This document shows positions 37,414-46,429 of a stretch of DNA of 64,000 bases, piece by piece. Made by a program: the position numbers and the translations under genes. Source of the DNA: Leptasterias polaris (taxonomy: Eukaryota; Echinodermata; Asteroidea; Forcipulatida; Asteriidae); assembly GCA_037783415.1 (NCBI GenBank), contig JAZGTN010000022.1, positions 5,988,001 through 6,052,000 on the forward strand. The letters run 5' to 3'. The notes beneath the pieces are model-generated. The model was not told the origin of the DNA. It saw only the letters and a list, made by a program, of their open reading frames with translations, and ran no database searches. The first letter of the stretch is position 1, and every line of letters begins with the position of its first letter.

Positions 37414-40400
37414 CTGCAACGAAATAACAAGTTATCAGCTAGCTTATATATAGAATAACTGTGTGCTCCTCTTCTTTTTCAACTAGAGTGGTCACTCGCC
37501 ATTTTGTGATCAAAATATGTGGCACATGGTGTGCCCCACTCCCCTATTGTGTCTTCATTGTGTTCTCTGAATCTCAGGATTTCTTTAGAGTATGGAAACT
37601 TTTTTTTGGGGGGGAGGGCAAGGCAACCTCTGCTACGGGCATGGTAAGATATACCAAGCACCTGTTCCGTTTGTAATTACAGTGATCATCACTTCTTCTT
37701 TTTCTAACTTAGACAATTAAACCAATTTTGTTTGAATGTACAGTGACCATCACCTCTTCCGTTTGTAGTGATCATCACTTCTGCTTTTTCTAACTAAAAT
37801 GACCAATCACCTCTTTTGTTTCAATGTACAGAGACCAATCACCTCTTCCGTTTCTAATTACAGTGATCATCACTTCTGTTTTTTCTAACTAGAATGACCG
37901 TTCCAATCACCTCTTTTGTTTCAATGTACAGTGACCAATCACCTCTTCCGTTTCTAATTACAGTGATCATCACTTCTGTTGTTTTTTCTAACTAGAATGA
38001 CCATTCCAGTCACCTCTTTTGTTTCAATGTACAGTGACCAATCACCTCTTCCGTTTCTAATTGCAGTGATCATCACTTCTTTAATTCTACCTTCGATTAA
38101 ACCAATCACACATTTTGTTTTAATTAACATACAGTGATCACTCACCTCTTCTGATGCTCAGTTTTTTGTTTTTAAGAACCGAATAGCCGTAGTTCCCTGA
38201 ACCCACGTAGCTGTTGATTGCAACTTTGTAAATTTGATCTGCTTTGAGTGGTTGGTAGTCTGGTACTTTACAATCAGCACATCGGACATGTGCACTTAAT
38301 ACACGTTGCCCCGGGTCGCGGCTCAAGTCATAAGAGACGCGTATGCCTGTTGTTAAACAAAAACATATTTTTTTTACTAATTACACTAGTTCCTTACATC
38401 CATGTAAATAATAAGAATTATAAAACCATTTCCAAGCGTGTACTAACAAATGGCCATTGAAATAGATGCATATTTTGTTTAGCTATGTGGTTGATTATTA
38501 AGAGATTCGGGGTGCCAGTCAGAGGCCAGGGGTCACACCCAAGCCTACGATACAACCTGGGAAGCGGCAGCCAGGGGATCACCTTAAGAGGATGTGAATT
38601 TTTATTTCAGATATCAAATATTTGATTTGATTTCCAAGAAATATTATAAGAAAGTCATATACACGTACCTGATACCTGCAACATTTGGTAATTAGTTTTT
38701 CCTTCATTCAACTCAAAGACAGAATGTTCTAAAGCCTCCAGTAGGTGAATACCAAGAAGTTCATTCACATCAATGGAATCCCCATACGGTAATACTTGGT
38801 TGAGTGTTCTAATGGTAATATCACCTGTGGGTGAATTTAAATACAATATAAACAGATAATTATGAGGGGGGAAATTTATCAGATCCAATCTGGGAAAACT
38901 GAGAGTTCACTGATTTTAAAGAAGCACCATTCCTCCAGAGAAATATCCCTGTCTGAAATACCTTTAATAACAGTGACAAAGTATAGCATTTGAATACCTT
39001 AAAATCACTGTAGCTCATTTCAATCGCAAATAGAACAGGCATGTATGGCATCTATATGTTAGGATGAACCTTCACCAAATCCATAGAAACATACCCCAAA
39101 AAAAATCCTTGATTTCAAAATGTAATTTTCAACAACCAATGAAGCCCCATCCCCCAACATTAAATTCAATTAAATTTAATTTATTTCACCACAGTCTAAA
39201 TTAACAAGTAAAAAGTGAAATTTGTTTTCCGGTGTGGCGCAATGAATTAATACCAACTAGTAAAAAGAAAATACCATAAATTATAGGATAATGACAACAT
39301 TTTGTTGTTACTAAAACATCAATTTTAGAATATAAATAATATGCATTGAATGAGTGTTTTTGTTTTTGTTTTTTGAATGTAAATTGAAAGATTTCACGGT
39401 TTACTTTTGGCGTTGATTTGTTCTTTCCGGAATGTGAAACCATTGGAGAAGACCACTCATCAAGGATGTACAATTGAACAGAAAAATAGAAGCATTTTGA
39501 TTACGGTATCATGGGTGTTGTGTGAGTAAGAATTGTTACTGATCAGTTAATCCGCATTCCGCAACTATACTCTGTCGATACCTATCATTTCAAATCTTCA
39601 CTGGTTACCCATCCATTCCAGCAGCGAATTTCACTTAAAGTCCTCTTGATGGTTTACAAGAGTGCATACATGGTTGCTCTTCAGTACTTGTGTGATCTTC
39701 TCACTTCGTATCAACCGGGCAGGGTGGGACTCAAATCTTCTAAAGACAAACGTTGAGACCAATTAAGAACTCACTCCGCGGCAGTGAAGTTAATAACGAG
39801 AAGTCCCCTCGATCCACCTAAGCGAAAGTAGTACTTTAGTAGTAGTAGTCCCGGCCAATTTCCTACCTTCCGCCCAGGTAGTAGTTAAAAAGCAGGACAG
39901 TTCTTTTCAGAACTGAGAAGTCTCTCGCATTCCGAAAAATCTACTCCGCGGCAGTAGAATAAAGAGCAAGACAAGTTCTCTAAAGAACATAATCTACACA
40001 GCAAGTAGATATACACCATGGGTTACTACAAACAACATATACATTGGACACCTCATCATGCAATGCCTCAAATCCCATAGACAAACCTCTTCTTTCAATT
40101 CCAAATCCCTCGGCGATAGTAGTTGCGATAATCGTAACCCTCCTTTCCCGAACGGCCTTTAGGCCGGAGGGTTACGAGGAAATGTGCACGCCATTCGACC
40201 ATTCGTGCCAAAACATGCAATTTCGACCAATGTTGACAGACTAGTCACCAGATTTGCCCAATTTTTACCACTTTCAAAAATCATGAAACAAATTCTAAGA
40301 ACACGGGCTTAATCTTCAATGTCTAACAAATCCATTCATAACACTTAAAACATAATTGAGAAAATATTTTGAAGAAAAAAGGACAAAAACTTACCGGAGA

Positions 40401-43400
40401 CGGAGCGAAATGCTCGTGAATCGGACACAGACGATGGTTGAGGTTGAGGAAAAACAGACTGGGCGGAGCTTCGGCTGTAGCCCGCTAACCGGCTGTTCTC
40501 GCTTGTGGACTCACTGGACTGCGCGGCTCTATGCATGTGTACAAGCATGGAGCTATAAAGTATGTACATGTATGTAACCCCAATACATTGTACACACACA
40601 GTCATACATTGGCATCAACCTCGTCCCCATGTTTTACTTTTTTTCCAACCATTGTTTACCATGAGAGAGCGATCAACATGGTGCTGCTCGACACACCCCG
40701 GGGACGAGGTTGACGCTGGCATACATGTGCATACATGTACATGTTATGTACAGCCCAGCTAAGGCAAGCACACACAACACACACGTGCAGTGAGTCCGCG
40801 AGCGGGCATAGCCGGTTCGCGGGCTACAGCCGCGGCAGGCCGGTCTGTTTTTCCTTGGTTTGTGCTGATTGGTCGGGAATTTACACTGATTGGTCGAGAA
40901 GTTGCATGGTAACGAAGTGCGGGGTTTAAAACCTCAACCATCGTCTGTCTACACTTCACGAGCATTTCGCTCCGTCTCCGGTAAGTTTTTGTCCTTTTTT
41001 CTTCAAAATATTTTCTCAATTATGTTTTAAGTGTTATGAATGGATTCCTTAGACATTGAAGATCAAGCCCGTGTTCTTAGAATTTGTTTCATGATTTTTG
41101 AAAGTGGTAAAAATTGGGCAAATCTGGTGACTAGTCTGTCAACATTGGTCGAAATTGCATGTTTTGGCACGAATGGTCGAATGGCGGGCACATTTCCTCG
41201 TAACCCTCCGGCCTAAAGGCCGTTCGGGAAAGGAGGGTTACGATTATCGCAACTACGGCGATAGGTCTTTTTCAATATCTGCCCCCAAACTTTGGAACAC
41301 CATTCCCATCAGCATCACTATTTTCAGGAAGCGTCTTAAACACTTCTTTTTCACACACCATAGTTATTTTTCTATTCTTGTTCAGTGCTTTAATCTACCT
41401 GTAAAAGTGCTTTATAAATACTTATTATTACTGTTGACCGGTTGAATTGCGAAGAGCTCACCTGCTGCAATAGAAGAACCAATACTGCCAGTAGTAGTGA
41501 GGGCAATGCTGACGTCACTCCACCCATTAGTTCCATTCATGTTAGGAAACAACATGGCGTCTGCCACTAGATTCCCTATGGCACACTCAGTGGAAGCACA
41601 TTCAGACAACATCAGTGGGATAAATGTCTTTCCTATCACCTGGTTGGCTACTTCGGTCACGTGATCTCTCCAAGGCTCCATTTCGTGTAAAGTTTCTGCA
41701 TCTATACAGCAGAGCAAGACATGCATTTATAAGACTAAAACTATGTGCAGATGATCGTGTGAGCCAAATAATGTTAATTATAGTAGGACACACAGAAGCA
41801 GAAGTGTCCATTGCCTTGGTCTAGTAAATGGCCATGCCCCCATCTTTTTGTCTGTATTCTTAACTTGCGTTTTGATGGAAGGGTTCATGTAGGGCCAAAC
41901 CCAAAGGTATACAGGTAATAATCTTGACTGTCACAAGCTATTTCAAAATAGTTACCCCTCCTTTTACCACATTTTCAAGACAGTGTCGTTGTGCCAGTGT
42001 ATGCTTAACAAAGGAGAGTTGATATTAACAGGCGTTTTACACAATCATTATTGTTTACCCAGTTTAAAGTTACGGTTTTAATTACAGTTGTTAGTTTTTC
42101 GGCGAAAACAGGGGGGAGCGCGCGCCCAGTACCCCCTAAAACTGCCTTTGTTCCGTCTCTAAATCAAATTATAATTGTTCAACGATGTTCTGAAACGTAA
42201 ATGTATATAAATTTAATGTTTCAAATTCTATGCACTGCATCGGAATTGGGCTTTCATGAAGTATACTATTATCTGGGTCAAGAGTGTTACGGTTTTCTGG
42301 GGTGAAAATATCTAATGGATTTGAAGACAATCATTGGCATGTTGTTTAGTTTCGAACAGGCTTCACAGTGTTCATAATAAACAAACATTTGTACATATTT
42401 GTTAATTTCTTATTGCAGAATGTTGCTTCACCATTTATTCTTTAAATTGTTGTTGACATCAAATTTTACCGAGAAGCCAGTGCACCCACTCCCCCAATCA
42501 TCTCCGGCCGTTAAATTGGGTCTTGGTAGTATGGGCGGTTATAGTTTCCATTCTAGACTAGAATAATGGCGACTACAGCCACCAATTTTTCTTGGCGCTA
42601 AATATTGTATAATTTGAACCGTACCTTCCTCTACACTGTCGTCCAACAGGATCGTATTGCCACCAAATCCTGACACAGCTCCCTCATTGTTGAATGAGAC
42701 ATTCAAATGACCCAAGTACTTGCCATATGCATAGGCTTGGACAACTAACACAGTAGCATTGGGGTGATGTTTAGGATGAATAACTACTGGGTAGTCATCT
42801 TTGGGCGTCTCTGTAGATGGCTTGTCACCTATATACAAACATGAAACACACCAATAGTAAAAACAATCTTCTTCATCGTTTTTGAAGGGTTTTGAACCTT
42901 GATCATAGACACATTTCATAAGCAGTATTTTTTATAAGGTTGGTGGGGCCCGATATAAACGGATTTTGCCGTAAAATTATTAATTGAACATCAGGAGATA
43001 TTCATTTCAATCCTCTATTTAATCCAATTCGGTGGTTCTGTTTTTGTTTGAACAACAAAAATTGATTGTTTTGTCAAGGACTCGGTCGTATTACAAAGCG
43101 TTTATAAACGTGCTGATAAACATCAAATCAAAATTAGAATTGTGAGTCCTGGCTTTTCGTAAGCTTTCTTCTATAGCCTTAGGATCGGTATTGAAAATTA
43201 TCTTTTAAAATGAAAAGCATGAAATTGTTACCTGTGTGGAGCAGAGTGAAATCGCGCCCGCTTACAACCACATCAACACCCACGAGATGATTGGCGATGT
43301 CTCGAGCTTTCTCGTAGCCTGAATGACCAAGAGCAATGATCTTATTCACACCTAATGACATAAGAGTGTCCACGGCAGTCTGTAGGCCTTTCAACTCTTC

Positions 43401-44708
43401 CAGGAAAGTCAAGTTACCTGTTTTCAATCACAGTTCATAAAAGCAATCGTTTAAAAAATTGTGAACTCACTCGAGCTTTATGCTCAACACAAATCGGACT
43501 TTATTTGACCACCAAGGAAAGCAAAACATAATGGAAGATGGTTGCATCTGGTTAACAACAAGGTTTCTTTTCCCTCGATTCACGGAAAATTACACGCGTT
43601 GTCCTAAAAAGTAAGAAATTATGCTTGACGTGTTAATAATGAAGTTATTAATTTGATGATAAAACGGACCTGTGCTAACACTATCGGGCGTCTCTTTGTA
43701 GCTGTAGCCAACAATTCCAACTTGTTCTCCATTCGTGAAGTTGACGATGTGGTATTGCAGAAGTAACCCGTTCAGACTTGGCTCTTTTGTAATGTCAATA
43801 TTGCTGGCAATTGCTGGGAAAGAAACATTGCTCAGGAAACTGGCTAAACCTTCCACTTTCAAGTCAAATTCATGTTGACCAAGAGCCTTCGGAGAAAAAC
43901 ATAGATGTCACAAAATATAAACAGTTATAACATTTTGGCTCGAAAAGTTCAAAAACCTAACGAAGCAATTCATTATGATTGTAATAGTTTAAGAATTTTT
44001 AAATAAGTATAACTTTCCTTTTTCATAAAATTCCCGCCAACAATGAAAAAAACTATACAGTGCCCACAATCTTTCAACCTTTTAATAGCGGCTAAAGTGC
44101 TTGCAATTTTAATTATTTAATCGAGTTACAATATTAAGGCCTTGATTATTTATCGATTAAAAAATAGGTATTGATGAATTTTACTATAGGTGCCCGTCAA
44201 TAGAATGCTATTGATTTAAACACAGAAATTTCAATGAATTGTGTTAATACTCATATCTCCTGTTTAACTAAAAGTTGGTGTTCAAACTGAAGACAATTAT
44301 TGCGGTATAAGGACATTCTTCAATTTGATTCTTGGCGTCACTCACCATGGCATCATAGGATAATTTATTCATAAAATTGGCGGTAGCCTGTCCCCTGTAC
44401 ACATAAAACCAAATGCTGCCTTGAAACTGATGCCCAGCATCTAGAAGTAGTACATTCTTTGTGGAATTTCGTATTTCTTTAATTTTGGTGATTCTCCGAG
44501 CCAGACCGCCATAGCATTCCCCGTTACCATTCATCTCGTCGGTGCATTCCGTGCCTCGCTTAGCACGGATGGGGTCAAATCGAGCACGAACATCATTGGT
44601 GTGAATAACTGTCACATCAAAACTTCGGACACTCAAAGCAGACATTGTTCCTAAAATGATGACAAATTGAACCCAGAGAAAAGGACACCTTGATGATGAG
44701 TTTGCCAT
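37304..44708 (-). CDS. NT5E-like: 5'-nucleotidase (NT5E/CD73)-like protein, predicted secreted pseudoenzyme (eight exons)
   Basis: Exons (minus strand, 5' to 3'): 44708-44346, 43886-43670, 43417-43232, 42828-42625, 41701-41462, 38824-38669, 38346-38146, 37413-37304. After exon 1 all introns are phase 1, the frame is maintained, and the product is 558 aa (human NT5E has 574). Residues 1-25 look like a signal peptide. The metallophosphatase and C-terminal 5'-nucleotidase domains are both present. NT5E normally hydrolyses AMP to adenosine at the cell surface. Here family metal ligands are changed: HTNDVH reads HTNDVR (R41), DAGDQ reads DAGHQ (H93), GNHEFD reads GQHEFD (Q125) and GGHS reads SGRD (R248). 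D39, H126 and H225 (GHSGYE) remain. The NGGGIR nucleotide loop reads TTTGSIG. The C-terminus ends ...YYGDAPC without a hydrophobic GPI signal. Inference: a catalytically dead, secreted paralog. Confidence 0.9.
37528..37600 (+). repeat. Dispersed repeat shared with 24836-24905
   Basis: Shares CCCC-ATTGTGTCTTCATT-TGTTCTC-GAATCTCAGGA with the earlier copy; the identity is clear but short. Confidence 0.5.
37681..38150. repeat. About 100-bp tandem repeat in NT5E-like intron 7
   Basis: About five units beginning CAGTGATCATCACTTCT, each containing one or two CAATCACCTCTT blocks (37681, 37764, 37861, 37963 and 38065). The array runs up to the exon 7 splice donor, whose own sequence resembles the repeat block. 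Confidence 0.9.
38146..38346 (-). CDS. NT5E-like: NT5E-like exon 7
   Basis: Residues 456-523: IRVSYDLSRDPGQRV, CADCKVPDYQPLKADQIYKV and SYVGSGNYGY in place of the family NGGDGF purine-binding region. Donor AGAAGAG|GTGAGT, which adjoins a tandem array. Confidence 0.92.
38669..38824 (-). CDS. NT5E-like: NT5E-like exon 6
   Basis: Residues 404-456: TLNQVLPYGDSIDV (family LPFGGTFD), LLEALEHSV and MLQVSG. Acceptor CCCACAG; donor TCAG|GTACGT. Confidence 0.92.
39752..40078 (+). mobile_element. Hairpin-rich short element, copy B, with 8-bp TSD
   Basis: A 327-bp insert in the LINE, flanked by AGACAAAC at 39744-39751 and 40079-40086; removing the insert and one repeat restores the LINE frame (K-D-K-P-L-L-S-I-P-N). 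It contains short hairpins such as CTACCT...AGGTAG (39863/39876), AGTTCT-TTTC-AGAACT and CTACTCCGCGGCAGTAG. No ORF and no clear TIR. Second copy at 35605-35915. Confidence 0.8.
40120..41255. mobile_element. Foldback (long-TIR) DNA transposon, non-autonomous, with 9-bp TSD
   Basis: A 1136-bp element inserted in the LINE, flanked by CGGCGATAG (40111-40119 and 41256-41264). Both ends begin TAGTTGCGATAATCGTAACC. The arms (about 40120-40520 and 40787-41255) are near-identical inverted copies over roughly 315 bases, then diverge; the pairing resumes toward the centre (CATCAACCTCGTCCCC 40615-40630 with GGGGACGAGGTTGACG), leaving a loop of about 70 bases. A 9-bp TSD with very long TIRs fits Mutator-like or foldback elements. 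No transposase ORF. Confidence 0.85.
40862..40985 (+). promoter_or_regulatory. Promoter-like segment and splice donor in the right arm of the foldback element
   Basis: Two inverted CCAAT boxes (GATTGGTCGGG, GATTGGTCGAG), a TTTAAAA box near 40926 and a strong splice donor CTCCG|GTAAGTTTT near 40981 occur in order on the + strand. The left arm keeps the donor but lacks a block of about 70 bases with the CCAAT and TTTAAAA boxes. Promoter function is inferred. Confidence 0.35.
41462..41701 (-). CDS. NT5E-like: NT5E-like exon 5
   Basis: Start of the C-terminal nucleotidase domain: NQVIGKTF, STECAIGNLVADAM and the altered loop ALTTTGSIGSSIAAG where NT5E has NGGGIR. Ends CAG|GTGAGC about 20 bases from a LINE tail in the intron. 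Confidence 0.92.
41702..42624. other. NT5E-like intron 4
   Basis: Canonical ends. I see nothing else in it. Confidence 0.85.
42625..42828 (-). CDS. NT5E-like: NT5E-like exon 4
   Basis: Starts after GTATATAG; encodes the interdomain region VVQAYAYGKYLGHLNVSF and NTILLDDSVEE. Ends GAAG|GTACGG, phase 1. Confidence 0.9.
43232..43417 (-). CDS. NT5E-like: NT5E-like exon 3
   Basis: Residues 194-256: VNKIIALGHSGYEKARDIA with the conserved His, then VDVVVSGRDFTLLHTG where the family has GGHS. Donor CAG|GTAACA. Confidence 0.9.
43670..43886 (-). CDS. NT5E-like: NT5E-like exon 2
   Basis: Begins after CCGAAG with ALGQHEFD, the place of the family GNHEFD signature, and includes VGIVGYSYKETPDSVST. The donor is CAG|GTCCGT, a weak but usable site. 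Confidence 0.88.
43887..44345. other. NT5E-like intron 1
   Basis: AT-rich; nothing recognisable. Confidence 0.85.
44346..44708 (-). CDS. NT5E-like: NT5E-like exon 1: signal peptide and start of metallophosphatase domain
   Basis: ATG at 44708; residues 1-121. Hydrophobic segment FLWVQFVIILGTMSALS, then VIHTNDVR and LLLDAGHQFQGSIW. Ends MNKLSYDAM|GTGAGT, phase 0. Confidence 0.9.
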
Positions 44709-46109
44709 GTTGCTGTAAAATCCGCAAATTAAACAGTTGAATGTCTGCTACTAGTTTGGAGAAATGTAACTTGCATAGTTTTGTCTGAACTTTAGCACAT
44801 CAGGCCTATACCTCTGTTGCCCACCACATGGTTTAATTCCCATACAGTTGATAAACATCGTAAAACAAACAAATTCTCGCAAATAATTTCGCTGGTATAT
44901 TATATAGGACTATAGAGATAGCTGTGTTGGTCAGATATTATACAAACAATGAATGTAGTGGTAGCACTCGAGACTATTATAACTAAAACCATTTGAACCC
45001 TGCTCGAACCCAATAAATCACACTGTAAATCAATATTTACAGACTCAAAGTTCACTTCATTGGTTATCCTTGACCAAGACGTCGGAGTTTTAATTTCATT
45101 ATTTTGTTTACTTGTTTTTCATTTAGTTTAATTGTTTTCCCATTGCGCTATTGCGCTACCCGCCCGAGCTATATATAAATAACAGTCTCTGTGTGTACAT
45201 GCATGTGTCATCATGGTATTATCAGAAGAGAGGGGACAGTAGAACAAAGGGAGGAACACAAAAGGGACAATGCTGTCCTCACTATGGAATCATTTGCAGG
45301 TTGTGTGTGTGGGATAGCAGAATCCCATAAAAACATTTTTTAAATTATGAATCAATTGTTGGTTTTGTTTTATGTGTTATGTAGGCCTACAGAAGGTCTT
45401 TCTTGTTCTTTAAAAATAAAACTTTGAGGTAAAGCCACTTAAAATAAAGAAAAGACGATTTTTGTTTAGTGTTTGGCAATAATTAAAAATACAGAGGACA
45501 AAATTACTTTATCACCACACAAAAGGCATGTGTAGGTACCATAAGGGCAGGACTGATTTTGTTGGAGGTCGATCGAAAAAGTAGGTTTTTTCAGGGTGAA
45601 TAAGCTGGTTGAATATGTTATTCCCACCTCCTTTTTATAGGTTTTTTGATGAAAAGGTTGGCCACCGAAGGTATTAAAAACAACAATGCCACATAATGAC
45701 AAAATTCACACTCATCTACTAGCCTAGTACTACTAAAGCCAAAACTGGGCTCAAAACCTACAAAACAAGTGGGGGGAGCACTACGCCCGCATCCCCACGA
45801 TCGATCACGGTTACCGCCTTTGTTGAGGCAACTGTAGAGTTCTATGGGCGATCCCAACTACAGTTGGGACGCCCCAACTGTTACTCTCAAGTTGGGATTG
45901 GTCCCAACTATAGTTGGGACGATTGTCAATTTGGGACGCAGCAGCTATACATTGGTGTAAAAAAAATTATTGTACAAATGTAGCCTCTGGACATCATTGT
46001 TTTAGAAGCGTCTTCAAAAAAATGTAACATTTATTTGCCACAAACATTGTCGTGTTAACTATAGTTGAAAGGTGGTGTTATTGGGTAATAACAAGTAGAT
46101 AACACCACA
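44709..46109. other. Intergenic: NT5E-like promoter side
   Basis: No gene seen. Contains palindromes at 45852-45920 and, next to the DIRS insertion, a hairpin GTGGTGTTAT (46072-46081) with ATAACACCAC (46099-46108). Confidence 0.6.
45852..45920. repeat. Palindrome cluster TCCCAACT/AGTTGGGA
   Basis: TCCCAACTACAGTTGGGA at 45852-45869 and a perfect 20-base palindrome GTCCCAACTATAGTTGGGAC at 45901-45920, with two more half-copies between and after them. Confidence 0.9.
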
Positions 46110-46122
46110 GTCTACTTCACTC

Positions 46123-46264
46123 TACTTACCTGTAGAGCGAATACTACAATTGCATTGTTCCCTATGCCGGCAGGCAAAAGGCTAAGAGTTTTACACACAA
46201 TAGCGCCCTCTGGTGTCCGACCCCGACGCCCTGCGACATGCGCACTACGTCAGCTTCCTCTTTT
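46123..46264 (+). repeat. DIRS left terminal inverted repeat
   Basis: 142 bases shared in inverted orientation with 51649-51790 with no obvious mismatch. The outermost 13 bases differ from the right end, as in other DIRS elements. Confidence 0.95.
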
Positions 46265-46429
46265 TCTCTTAGCGCAGGCACAGGTTACATGTGAGTTTAA
46301 GCCACGTAAAGAAATTTCATTAAATTTCATTAAATTTACGTGCTTACTGCTTCGAGAAAGCTTGTTTCAAATAAAATATAGTTAAACTACAGTTTGTAGA
46401 GTTGTGTGTAGTTGTGTAGTGAGTGTAGA

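Larger units (their letters stand above)
39592..41440 (+). mobile_element. L2/CR1-like LINE 3' end, split by two nested insertions
   Basis: LINE pieces lie at 39592-39751, 40079-40119 and 41256-41440. Joined at the target duplications they read as one ORF2 C-terminus: QQRISLKVLLMVYKSAY...LCDLLTSYQPGR, then KDKPLLSIPN, then GDRSFSISAPKLWNTIPISI and KRLKHFFF. The 3' tail has GTGCTTTATAAATACTTATTATTA. The element lies antisense in intron 5 of the NT5E-like gene and is a decayed, 5'-truncated copy. Confidence 0.85.

Noticed and set aside
40356..41019. Paired ORFs starting MRKYFEEKRTKTYRRRSEM
   Set aside because: The same peptide appears from both arms only because the arms are inverted copies; no coding evidence.
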